A stretch of 14,302 nucleotides of DNA from CAZFHZ01 sp964519015 (lineage in GTDB: Bacteria; Blakebacterota; Blakebacteria; Blakebacterales; CAYUVJ01), in NCBI GenBank assembly GCA_964519015.1, contig CAZFHZ010000085.1, forward strand, positions 1 through 14,302. The letters run 5' to 3'. The number at the start of each line of letters is the position of its first letter. Position 1 is the stretch's first letter. Shown here in pieces: positions 1-7,159 of this stretch. Both the position numbers and the translations under genes were made by a program. Below the pieces are notes generated by a model. The model was not told where the DNA came from, ran no database searches, and saw only the letters and a list, made by a program, of their open reading frames with translations.

Positions 1-792
1 CGGACCTTCGAGCGGGCCGATCATGAGCAGCAGTACGGGAACATCATCGTGAGCCGGGCGCTGGCCGATCGGGTCTGGCCCGGCCAGGATGTGCTGGGCA
101 AGCGCATCCGCGTCAACGGCGACACCACGGCCACGGGGTGGGAGCGTATCGTCGGGGTGGCGGAAGACACCCGGGACCTCGGTCTGCGGAAAGAACCCCT
201 CGAGCTGGTCTACCACCCGTTGGTCGGCCCTCATGGGACCGAGGGCTACACCGTCCCCAACCTGACCTACGTCATCCGTGCCCAGAACCCCGCGGCCCTG
301 GTGGGAGCGGTTCGGGAGGTCGTGCGGGAGATGGATCCCAACCTCCCCCTGGCGGGGATCCAGACCATGGAATCGGTGCTGGCCGAATCCATCCTGCAGC
401 TCACCTTCACCGCCCTGGCCCTGGGGATCGCCGCGGTCATGGCCCTGATCCTGGGGGCGGTGGGGCTGTACGGGGTCCTCTCCTACGTGGTCAGCCAGCG
501 CACCCGGGAGATCGGCGTGCGCCTGGCCCTCGGGGCCCAGGCCGTGCAGGTCCAGGGAATGGTGGTGACCTCGGGGGTGAGGCTGGCCCTGCTGGGGCTC
601 CTGCTGGGGTTGGTGGGAGCCGGAGCGCTCACCCGCCTCCTCCAGGAACTCCTCTTCGGGACCGAACCGCTGGATCCGGCAACCTTCGCCGGCATGTCCC
701 TCGTACTGTTAGGAGTGAGCCTGGTGGCCAGTTGGCTACCGGCCCGCCGGGCCGCCGGTGTGGACCCGGTCCAATCCATGCGGATGGAATAA
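1..792 (+). CDS. ABC transporter permease, MacB/FtsX-like (ADOP type), 5'-truncated by window edge
   Basis: This is the C-terminal part of an inner-membrane permease of the MacB/FtsX superfamily. The frame is open from base 1, and the upstream residues (RTFERADHEQQYGNIIVSRA) fit the end of the periplasmic MacB_PCD domain, so the GTG at 49 is internal and not the start. About 263 residues are visible. The periplasmic domain ends with the typical LADRVWPGQDVLGKRI stretch. Three hydrophobic membrane segments follow, at about visible residues 135-163, 190-211 and 228-247. The cytoplasmic loop SQRTREIGVRLALGA and the tail PARRAAGVDPVQSMRME are hallmarks of the acidobacterial/Gemmatimonadota ADOP permeases. 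In this family a separate ATPase powers export or mechanical signalling across the envelope; that ATPase is not in the window. The stop codon directly abuts the ATG of the next gene. The substrate cannot be told from the sequence. Confidence 0.93.
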   Translation, partial: RTFERADHEQQYGNIIVSRALADRVWPGQDVLGKRIRVNGDTTATGWERIVGVAEDTRDLGLRKEPLELVYHPLVGPHGTEGYTVPNLTYVIRAQNPAALVGAVREVVREMDPNLPLAGIQTMESVLAESILQLTFTALALGIAAVMALILGAVGLYGVLSYVVSQRTREIGVRLALGAQAVQVQGMVVTSGVRLALLGLLLGLVGAGALTRLLQELLFGTEPLDPATFAGMSLVLLGVSLVASWLPARRAAGVDPVQSMRME

Positions 793-1440
793 ATGATCGC
801 ACGTGTGATGTCCCTGGCGTTCTGTGTTCTTCTCCTCACGGTCACCGCCGGACGCGTCAGCGCACAGGACGTCTCGATCGGTGGACGGCTCGGCGTAGTG
901 GGCGGGGCCGTATCGTTCGAGGAGAACGAGTTCGGCGACTTCGACTACCCCATAACCGGTCTCCAGATTGGCGGCGTCGCGGCGTACCGTATGGGCTCGG
1001 TGCTCTCACTGCAGGCCGAGCTCTGGTTCGTTCAGAAGGGGTGGATCGAGACGCTATCCGGCGGCGGCCGACGATTGTCGTATCTCGAGGTGCCGCTGCT
1101 CGTGGTCGTGACCGCTCCGTGGAAGACCGCTCCTCAACTGCTCGCGGGAGCCTCGGTGGGGGTTGAGCTGGCGTGCTCGGTGACCGGTGTGCCCCACGTG
1201 GGGTGCGTCAGCTGCAGCGATGATCGGGTCAAATGGCTCCACCGGAAGCTGCAATTCGCGACGTGGTTTGGATTCGGCGTACGGCGACGTTTCGGTGCCA
1301 GCCAGCTCCAGGTCCAGCTCCTCTTCAATTACAACCTGACCAACCTGAATCGTGAGCCGCTGCCACGTGGCTGGGCGAGGCTGTTCTCCGGGGCCCTTTC
1401 GGTCGCCTATCTGGTCCCCCTCGGGGGAACAAGACCATGA
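793..1440 (+). CDS. PorT-like outer-membrane beta-barrel protein
   Basis: The product is a 215-residue exported protein with a signal peptide (residues 1-24, cleavage likely after VSA before QD). The mature part alternates short amphipathic beta-strands with turns, as in an eight-stranded outer-membrane barrel. The pieces LQAELWFVQKG (72-82), LSYLEVPLLV (95-104), the Gly-rich LLAGASVGVELAC (116-128) and the near-terminal FNYNLTNL (178-185) match the usual layout of the PorT/OMP_b-brl_2 family. Three cysteines (128, 138, 141) sit in or beside one predicted extracellular loop. The chosen ATG follows the permease TAA with no spacer, and GGATGGA just upstream can serve as ribosome binding site. 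A second ATG at 808 would leave a shorter signal peptide and has no visible binding site. The next gene overlaps its stop by 4 bp. The family assignment is by motif reading. Its role is unknown, though the operon suggests an envelope partner of the permease. Confidence 0.82.
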   Translation: MIARVMSLAFCVLLLTVTAGRVSAQDVSIGGRLGVVGGAVSFEENEFGDFDYPITGLQIGGVAAYRMGSVLSLQAELWFVQKGWIETLSGGGRRLSYLEVPLLVVVTAPWKTAPQLLAGASVGVELACSVTGVPHVGCVSCSDDRVKWLHRKLQFATWFGFGVRRRFGASQLQVQLLFNYNLTNLNREPLPRGWARLFSGALSVAYLVPLGGTRP

Positions 1441-2552
1441 CGCTGCACCCTCTTACCTCGTCCCGGCTCCTTACTGCCGTGACGGTGGTCCTGCTTGCGT
1501 CCGCCGGCTGCGGCGAAACGCCATTCGAGCCCGTTCCGGTCGTGCGCGAGGATGGCCTCGAAGGATTCTCGGCCTCACTCGACAGCATCCGGGTAGCCCT
1601 CCGCATCCCCGGCCTGGCCGCCGCCATCGTGCAGGGAGGCGAGATCGCCTGGTCGCGGGGATTCGGCATGGCGGATGTCGAGACCGGACGGCCCGCGACC
1701 GACACCACGGCGTTCTACTGGGCGTCGGTCACGAAGTCGGTCGCCGCCATCGTCATGATGCAGTTGGTTGAAGAGGATCGGGTGGATCTGGACGCGCCCA
1801 TCAGAGACTATGGTGTGACGCTCGATGCTGACGGCGTGGTCACCGTCCGTCACGTGTTCAATCACACCTCCGAAGGCATTCCGGGTACGGTATTCCGATA
1901 CAATGGAGGCCGCTACATCGAGCTGGGAACCGTTATGCAACGGGCAACCGGCGAGACGTTCGCCCAACTACTTGCCCAGCGCATCCTGCAGCCGCTCGAG
2001 CTGCGCCACACGGCCCCGGATGTGCAGCGACTGGCGGACTTCTACGCGAGCGGACTCGATCGCCAGGCCTTTCTGGCCAACCTGGCCATGCCCTATGAGC
2101 TCGTGCACGGCCGGGTCGTCCCGGCCGGTCTGCTTCGGCACTTCAGTCCCGCCGCCGGCCTGGTATCCTCCGTTCGGGACCTCGCGCGCATCTTGATCGC
2201 GCTGGACAGCGGCCAACTACTCGGTCCCGCGGCCATGGCGGAAATGCTCTCCCCATCCATTGAGGTCAACGGGCCCGACCGGGCATACGGGCTGGGATGG
2301 TTCGTCCAACAGTACCTCGGAATCAAACTTGAGTGGCACTTCGGGCTGGCGATCGGACATTCATCGCTCATCGTCCGCGCTCCCGAGCAGGGACTCGCCT
2401 TCGTGATCGTGGCCAACACCAGCCGGCTCACCGGGGCCTACGACATCGGTCAGTGGGACGTCATGGAATGCTACCCGGCCCGGCTTTTCGTCGAGTCCTT
2501 TGTGCTCGGGTCCGACCCGCTGCCGGTGGGAACGGGAGACTGGAATCCGTAG
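1437..2552 (+). CDS. Class C beta-lactamase family serine hydrolase (S12), probable lipoprotein
   Basis: The 371-residue protein belongs to the serine beta-lactamase/penicillin-binding-protein-like fold (Pfam Beta-lactamase, peptidase family S12). The N-terminus has a hydrophobic segment ending ASAGC (Cys25), a slightly irregular lipobox, so the mature protein is probably a lipid-anchored envelope enzyme. The catalytic SxxK is S97-V-T-K100. The second motif, normally YxN, reads Y155-N-G157, followed by GRYIELGTVM, which aligns with the usual YS(N/G)xxY region. The third motif is H301-F-G303, leading into GHSSLIVRAPEQGLAFVIVANTS, the standard C-terminal strand. Members are esterases, D-aminopeptidases, D,D-peptidases or beta-lactamases; the substrate cannot be chosen here. 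The ATG overlaps the previous stop as ATGA, which implies translational coupling. The gene ends the operon and is followed by a 133-bp gap. Confidence 0.92.
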   Translation: MTLHPLTSSRLLTAVTVVLLASAGCGETPFEPVPVVREDGLEGFSASLDSIRVALRIPGLAAAIVQGGEIAWSRGFGMADVETGRPATDTTAFYWASVTKSVAAIVMMQLVEEDRVDLDAPIRDYGVTLDADGVVTVRHVFNHTSEGIPGTVFRYNGGRYIELGTVMQRATGETFAQLLAQRILQPLELRHTAPDVQRLADFYASGLDRQAFLANLAMPYELVHGRVVPAGLLRHFSPAAGLVSSVRDLARILIALDSGQLLGPAAMAEMLSPSIEVNGPDRAYGLGWFVQQYLGIKLEWHFGLAIGHSSLIVRAPEQGLAFVIVANTSRLTGAYDIGQWDVMECYPARLFVESFVLGSDPLPVGTGDWNP

Positions 2553-2607
2553 CAGATAACGAGCGTACTCGGCTGGACCCGGTCGACTCCATTCCTCGTT
2601 TGTCCCC

Positions 2608-2641
2608 CTTGCCATCAGGCGCTCCAATGGTGGTATCTTTG
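2608..2641 (+). promoter_or_regulatory. Candidate FCB-type promoter (TTG ... TAnnTTTG) for the S9 peptidase gene
   Basis: TATCTTTG at 2634-2641 is an exact match to the Bacteroidetes-type -7 consensus TAnnTTTG. A CTTG at 2608-2611 lies 22 bp upstream, within the spacing reported for the -33 TTTG element. The box sits 45 bp before the GTG start, leaving room for a short leader with the AGGAG site. Read as an ordinary sigma-70 promoter it would be TTGCCA, a 19-bp spacer and TATCTT, which is poorer. The call rests on sequence match and position only. Confidence 0.45.
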
Positions 2642-2672
2642 TCCCGCCCGAAGAACGATCCCAACGCCAGAC

Positions 2673-2677
2673 AGGAG
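2673..2677 (+). promoter_or_regulatory. Ribosome binding site fixing the GTG start of the S9 peptidase
   Basis: AGGAG lies 8 bases upstream of the GTG at 2686. No ATG near it gives a signal peptide in frame with such spacing, so this site decides for the GTG start. Confidence 0.75.
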
Positions 2678-2685
2678 CATCGCTC

Positions 2686-5600
2686 GTGAGTCCCGACGCC
2701 CTCCATTTCGCCCGGCGGATCCGGCTGACCGTCCTCGCTGTCGTACTGTTCGGGATGGTCGGCTCGGCCCAGGCCCAGTCCGCACCGCAGCCGCAGGCGG
2801 CGACGGCCAAGAAGGTCCTCTCCATCGAAGACTACGCACGCTGGCGCAGCATCAGCGGTCAGGCGATCTCAAGCGACGGCAAGTGGGTGGTCTACGGATT
2901 GCAGTTCACCAACGTCCCGGAGTCGGGGACCAAGCCGGTCATGCACCTGCGCAACCTCGAGACCAACGAGGAGATCGAGGTGGCGAACGCCACCGGCGGC
3001 ACCTTCTCGGACGATGCCCACTGGCTCGCCTACCAGGTGGACCCGAGCGGACGGGGCGGGGGACGCTTCTCTCGGGGTCGCGACGATCAGGCGCCGCAGG
3101 GGCGGGGAGGCGCCGCCCGCGCGCCGGAGGAGCCGGCGCGGGCCGAACTCCGCAACCTGGCCACCGGCCAGCTCCGCTCCTGGCAGAACGTCCAGTCCTT
3201 CACCTTCTCGTCCGATTCCGCGCACCTGCTTCTGCGCCGGCGGCCGGCGACCCAGGCGGGCACCGGCCAGAGCGCTCAGAGCGGCGCCCCCGGCGGCGCA
3301 CCGTCCGGCGCTGCGGCCCGCGGCAGTCAGGCCCAGGCGGCCCGCGGGGTGGATGTCATCATGCACGACCTGGCCAGCGGCCGGGACATGCTCCTGGGAC
3401 GTGTCGGGGAGAGCGAGTTCGATAAGAGCGGCGGTCTCCTCGCCTACACAGTGGACACCGACCCCAAGGACGGCAACGGTCTCTTCCTCCTCGATCTCAC
3501 CGACGACCGCCTCCACACCCTGGACAACGACGCCAAGACTTACAACCACCTGACCTGGAACGAAGAGGGCACCTCCCTCGCCGTGCTCAAGGGGGAAGAG
3601 GTCAAGGAGAAGCGCGAGAGCGCCAACGTCCTGGTCGTCTACCCGGACGTGCGCCGGATCATTACCGGGAAGGCCGCCCCGGTCGTCTTCGATCCGGCCG
3701 GCGCTCCCGGTTTCCCCGCTGACTGGGTAGTGAGCGACCGGGCCGGGCTGAACTGGAGCAAGGACAACACGCGCATCTTCTTCGGGATGAAGCCGCAGGT
3801 CCCCGAAGAGCCCACCCGGAGCACGAGTCCCGATTCGACCGCCGATGTGGATGTCTGGAACACGATCGACGAACGGATCCAGTCCGAGCAGATGCGCCAG
3901 GAGAACTCCGACCGCAACCGGACCTACCAGGAGGCCTTCGAGATCAAGAGTGGCCGCTTCATCAAGCTGGCCGATGAGACCATGCGCGATCTCGAGGTCG
4001 CGCCGGAGGGGAAGTGGGCGATCGGCCGCGACCAGCGGGGGCTCATCAAGGACTACGGCCCGACGCTGGCCGACCTCTACCGCGTCGACACCACCACCGG
4101 TGAACGGACGCTCATCCTGGACGACCAGATCGTGAGCGGAGGCGCGCTCGGTTTCTCCTCCGACGGCCGCTACTATCTCTACTGGAAGGACAACCACTAC
4201 CAGGCCTGGGACCTCGATAGGAACCGCTCCGCTACCCTGGGGGGTGCCCACGGGGACGTGTTCGTGGACCTCGAGGACGACCATCCCGGGCCCAAGTCGC
4301 CCTACGGCATCGCCGGCTACACCGAGGACGGCAAGGGTCTGGTGGCCACCGCCAGGTACGACCTGTGGTTCGTGCCGTTCGACGGCTCCGACGCCCGCAA
4401 CCTGACCGGCGGCCGGGGCGACCAGGACGAGATCCGCTTCCGCTACGTGGACCTGAATCCGGAGAGCCGGGCGGGGGGTTTCGGCGGGCGCGGCGGGCGC
4501 GGTTCCTCACGCCGCAAGATCGATCTCTCCAAGCCGATCACCCTGACCGCCTACGGCGAATGGACGAAGAAGGCGGGCTTCTATGAACTGGCGCGCGGCC
4601 GCCTCCGTGAGATCGTTTACGAAGACGCGAGCTTCAGCACCCCGACCAAGGCTGCCAAGGCGGACAAGTACCTCTTCACGCGCCAGACCTTCGTGGAGTA
4701 CCCCGACCTGCGCATCTCGGGACCCGACTTCAGCAAATCGACGAAGATCACCGACGCCAACCCGCAGCAGGCCGAGTACCGCTGGGGTCATCGCGTCCTG
4801 TTCGACTTCCAGAACAAGGACGGCCTGAGGCTCCAGGGCATCCTGGCCCTGCCCGACGACTACCAGGCGGGCCAGAAGCGGCCGATGCTGGTGACCTTCT
4901 ACGAGAAGAACTCGCAGAACATGCACCGGTACAACGCGCCCTCCTATCTCTCCAGCATGGGGTCCTCGCCGATGCAGGCGGTCAGCGAGGGCTACATCAC
5001 GATGCTGCCCGACATCCACTTCCGCACGGGGGCCTCCCATTCGGACATGCTGGAGTGCGTCGAGGCGGCGGTGCACAAGGTCATCGAGATGGGCTACGTG
5101 GATACAGCCCACATCGGGATCAACGGACACAGCTACGGAGGGGAAGGGGCCGCCTTCATCGGCACGCGTTCCCGCCTGTTCGCCGCGGTCGGCATGGGGG
5201 CCGGGGTGACCGACCTCTACTACGATTTCAACCAGAACTGGGGCTGGTCGTACCAGGTGGACGGCGGCAGCGGCGCCAACGGGCACCAGTACTACCTCTT
5301 CAGCCAAGGGCGTGAGGCCGTCACCCCGTGGGACGCTACCGAGATGTACCTGTTCGAATCGGCCATCACGCACGTGCCCGAGGTGACGGCACCGTTCCTG
5401 ATCATGCACGGCACCGCCGATCCGACCGTGTCCTTCTTCCAGGGGCTCGGTATGTACAACGCCCTGCGCTACCTCAACAAGCCCGCCGCTCTGCTCGCCT
5501 ACCGCGGCGAGGGACACGGCCTGCGCAACCTGGCCAACCGCAAGGACCTGACCATCCGGTTCTTCCAGTTCTTCGATCACTACCTGCTGGGCCAGCCGGC

Positions 5601-5706
5601 GCCGAAGTGGCTGACCGAGGGCGTGACGCTGCTCGAGAAGGAAGCGGGGGAGGGGGTCCTGCCGCCGCCGGCGGGCCCTCCCCGTAACCGGGATATCGAC
5701 CGGTAG
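2686..5706 (+). CDS. Secreted S9 family (prolyl oligopeptidase-type) serine peptidase
   Basis: The 1006-residue protein has a signal peptide (cleavage near residues 28-31, SAQA/Q), an N-terminal beta-propeller and a C-terminal alpha/beta-hydrolase. PD40/WD40-like blades are recognisable by their strand-turn pattern near 60 (ISSDGKWVVYG), 105, 173, 288, 355, 436 and 488. The hydrolase starts near 700. The nucleophile is S816 in G-H-S-Y-G-G, the acid is D912 in HGTADPTVSF and the base is H944 in GEGHG, with spacing usual for family S9. The propeller normally gates access of peptides to the active site; the protein is expected in the periplasm or outside the cell. Two Gly/Ala/Arg-rich low-complexity insertions (120-152 and 186-221) and an Arg-Gly patch (596-610) interrupt the propeller. 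GTG is chosen from the AGGAG site and the signal peptide. A strong terminator follows, so it is probably monocistronic. Exact peptide specificity is unknown. Confidence 0.93.
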   Translation: MSPDALHFARRIRLTVLAVVLFGMVGSAQAQSAPQPQAATAKKVLSIEDYARWRSISGQAISSDGKWVVYGLQFTNVPESGTKPVMHLRNLETNEEIEVANATGGTFSDDAHWLAYQVDPSGRGGGRFSRGRDDQAPQGRGGAARAPEEPARAELRNLATGQLRSWQNVQSFTFSSDSAHLLLRRRPATQAGTGQSAQSGAPGGAPSGAAARGSQAQAARGVDVIMHDLASGRDMLLGRVGESEFDKSGGLLAYTVDTDPKDGNGLFLLDLTDDRLHTLDNDAKTYNHLTWNEEGTSLAVLKGEEVKEKRESANVLVVYPDVRRIITGKAAPVVFDPAGAPGFPADWVVSDRAGLNWSKDNTRIFFGMKPQVPEEPTRSTSPDSTADVDVWNTIDERIQSEQMRQENSDRNRTYQEAFEIKSGRFIKLADETMRDLEVAPEGKWAIGRDQRGLIKDYGPTLADLYRVDTTTGERTLILDDQIVSGGALGFSSDGRYYLYWKDNHYQAWDLDRNRSATLGGAHGDVFVDLEDDHPGPKSPYGIAGYTEDGKGLVATARYDLWFVPFDGSDARNLTGGRGDQDEIRFRYVDLNPESRAGGFGGRGGRGSSRRKIDLSKPITLTAYGEWTKKAGFYELARGRLREIVYEDASFSTPTKAAKADKYLFTRQTFVEYPDLRISGPDFSKSTKITDANPQQAEYRWGHRVLFDFQNKDGLRLQGILALPDDYQAGQKRPMLVTFYEKNSQNMHRYNAPSYLSSMGSSPMQAVSEGYITMLPDIHFRTGASHSDMLECVEAAVHKVIEMGYVDTAHIGINGHSYGGEGAAFIGTRSRLFAAVGMGAGVTDLYYDFNQNWGWSYQVDGGSGANGHQYYLFSQGREAVTPWDATEMYLFESAITHVPEVTAPFLIMHGTADPTVSFFQGLGMYNALRYLNKPAALLAYRGEGHGLRNLANRKDLTIRFFQFFDHYLLGQPAPKWLTEGVTLLEKEAGEGVLPPPAGPPRNRDIDR

Positions 5707-5733
5707 CCGGTAGCGACCGGGAGGGAAGTGTCG

Positions 5734-5769
5734 ACCGGGGCGGATCACCGCCCCGGTTCCTTGATATTT
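5734..5769 (+). terminator. Rho-independent terminator after the S9 peptidase gene
   Basis: A perfect 10-bp stem is formed by ACCGGGGCGG (5734-5743) and CCGCCCCGGT (5748-5757) around the four-base loop ATCA. It starts 27 bases after the TAG stop and is followed by a moderately T-rich tail (TCCTTGATATTT). This separates the peptidase transcript from the next gene. Confidence 0.8.
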
Positions 5770-5934
5770 CCGTCTCACCCTCCGGTCCGGGACGCCGCCT
5801 ACCTTCTTCCACTTTCCGGCAACCATCCGCCATCCGGTGCGTTAGAGGTTCCAGATAGGCAGGGTATCTCGCGAACCCGTGAATTCCGGAAAGTGCTGAC
5901 GCGAACAACCACTGAATCGAAGGATGAGCCGAGC
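5770..5934 (+). other. Leader/promoter region before the beta-propeller gene, no clear box
   Basis: About 165 bp between the terminator and the ATG at 5935. The reading frame of the downstream gene is open back to 5728, but that part lacks a coding signature and a signal peptide appears only from the ATG at 5935. It must hold a promoter if the terminator works. The only weak candidate I see is TTAGAG (5842-5847), a 17-bp spacer and TATCTC (5865-5870), which matches no consensus well. AGGAT at 5921-5925, nine bases before the ATG, is a plausible ribosome binding site. Confidence 0.4.
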
Positions 5935-7095
5935 ATGCGATCCGCTCCTGTTTTCCGAACCCTGATCTCCCTGATCATCCTGGTATCCACAGCTGCCGTG
6001 ACCGGAGCCCAGAAGCCCCCGCCGATCGTCGAGAACGGCTTCAACGGTTCGCTCCGCCGAGCCCCCGAGCTGGTCCTGCAGGCCACCGCCGGGGCGGAGG
6101 GCCCCGAAGAGGGGATGTTCATGCGCCCGCTGGCCATGCTGGTGTCCGCGGCGGGGGACCTCTACGTCTCCGACACGATGGCCCACGCCGTGCTCGTCTA
6201 CGGCCCGGACGGGAAGTTCAGGCGCCGGATCGGCAAAGAGGGTTCCGGTCCGGGTGAGCTCCAGATGCCGGCCGGCATATACATCGCCTGGAACGGGGAA
6301 CTGGTCGTGCCCGATCCCAGGAACGGCCGGACCAACTACTACTCACAGCAGGGGGAGTTCCTGCGTAGCGAGGGGAACAACACCGGCGGGGTCATCCTCG
6401 TCACCGGGCTGGTCGGACGCATCCGGACCGTGCCCGGTCAGTACCTGCGCAACGGTCCGATGGTGCTCCCTTTCATGCAGCAGGGGACGGCCGATCCGAC
6501 CGGAGGAAAGGAGCCCAAACTCATCGAGGTCGTCGACGAGGCCGGTCAGGTGCTCCGCACCTTCGGCGACCGTGTCCCGAACGAAGATGCCAATCTCGCC
6601 AACATGGTCAACCAGGTGGAACTGGCCTGGCATCCCTCGGGCAAGGTGCTGGCGTCCTTCCGGCTCAACAACGAGCTGCACGTCTACGATGCCGCCACCG
6701 GGACACTGGAGCGGATCATCCGGCGGCGCACCGCCTTCACCCCGCGCGAGCCCAAGATGGACCTGCAGGAACAGCGCAGCGCCGAGGGGCAGGTCATGGT
6801 CTCTCTGCGCGCGAACGTCGACCCCATCACGCTGGCCGCCGCCTTTGACCCGCAGGGACGCATCTGGGCCCTCACCCGCATTCTCGGGGCGGAGGAGACC
6901 GACAAGAAAGAAGAAGCGGGGGACTATAGCGGCCTGATCCGGCTCGAGGTCTTCGACACCGACGGGAAACTGCTGGCCGGCATCCCGCTGGATGCGCCGG
7001 CCGACCGGATGGCCTTCGCCCCCGACGGCAGCCTCTGGCTGCTGGATGCCCAGTTCACGGCCTCGGCCCGGCGCTACACGATCCGCTGGCCCTGA
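5935..7095 (+). CDS. Exported 6-bladed beta-propeller (NHL-like) protein
   Basis: The product has 386 residues from the ATG at 5935, which begins a good signal peptide (MRSAPVFRTLISLIILVSTA, cleavage near VTGA/Q at 25). The mature protein shows repeated propeller strands: GDLYVSDTMAHAVLVYGPDGKF (74-95, read in two parts), the signature RIGKEGSGPGELQMPAGI (98-115), GELVVPDPRNGRTNYYSQQGEF (121-142), a WHPSGKVLASFRLNNELHVYD blade (232-252), FDPQGRIWALTR (304-315) and FAPDGSLWLLD (361-371). The GxGPGE(F/L)xxPxGI motif is the mark of the 6-bladed beta-propeller proteins common in Bacteroidetes and Gemmatimonadota, mostly of unknown function. There are no catalytic residues to point to; such propellers usually bind a ligand or partner in the periplasm. 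It is flanked by terminators on both sides and so is probably transcribed alone. An upstream start at 5728 is possible in frame but is disfavoured. Confidence 0.86.
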   Translation: MRSAPVFRTLISLIILVSTAAVTGAQKPPPIVENGFNGSLRRAPELVLQATAGAEGPEEGMFMRPLAMLVSAAGDLYVSDTMAHAVLVYGPDGKFRRRIGKEGSGPGELQMPAGIYIAWNGELVVPDPRNGRTNYYSQQGEFLRSEGNNTGGVILVTGLVGRIRTVPGQYLRNGPMVLPFMQQGTADPTGGKEPKLIEVVDEAGQVLRTFGDRVPNEDANLANMVNQVELAWHPSGKVLASFRLNNELHVYDAATGTLERIIRRRTAFTPREPKMDLQEQRSAEGQVMVSLRANVDPITLAAAFDPQGRIWALTRILGAEETDKKEEAGDYSGLIRLEVFDTDGKLLAGIPLDAPADRMAFAPDGSLWLLDAQFTASARRYTIRWP

Positions 7096-7122
7096 GCCGT
7101 CAACGGAACATCTGGAGTGCGA

Positions 7123-7155
7123 CCGCCCGGCTGTCCGACCGGGCGGCTTTATTTA
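7123..7155 (+). terminator. Rho-independent terminator between the propeller gene and addB
   Basis: A perfect 8-bp stem, CCGCCCGG (7123-7130) with CCGGGCGG (7139-7146), encloses an 8-base loop and is followed by CTTTATTTA. It lies 28 bases after the TGA at 7093-7095. The tail ends only five bases before the addB ATG at 7160, so terminator and addB start signals are squeezed together. Confidence 0.75.
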
Positions 7156-7159
7156 GGCC

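Larger units (their letters stand above)
2553..2685 (+). other. Intergenic region with promoter and start signals of the S9 peptidase gene
   Basis: This 133-bp gap separates the serine hydrolase from the S9 peptidase. It contains a promoter-like box near 2634 and a ribosome binding site near 2673, both listed separately. A short CGAG/CTCG inverted repeat with loop CGTA lies around 2570, but it is too weak and lacks a T-tract, so I do not call it a terminator. I see no small reading frame worth reporting. Confidence 0.6.

Noticed and set aside
2869..5826. Long minus-strand frames opposite the S9 peptidase (2869-4284 and 4507-5826)
   Set aside because: The sense frame has a signal peptide, propeller blades and a full catalytic triad. 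The antisense products look like shadow translations.
5728..5934. Upstream start of the propeller protein at 5728
   Set aside because: This start would run through the terminator hairpin and bury the signal peptide 69 residues inside the protein. The ATG at 5935 fits export.
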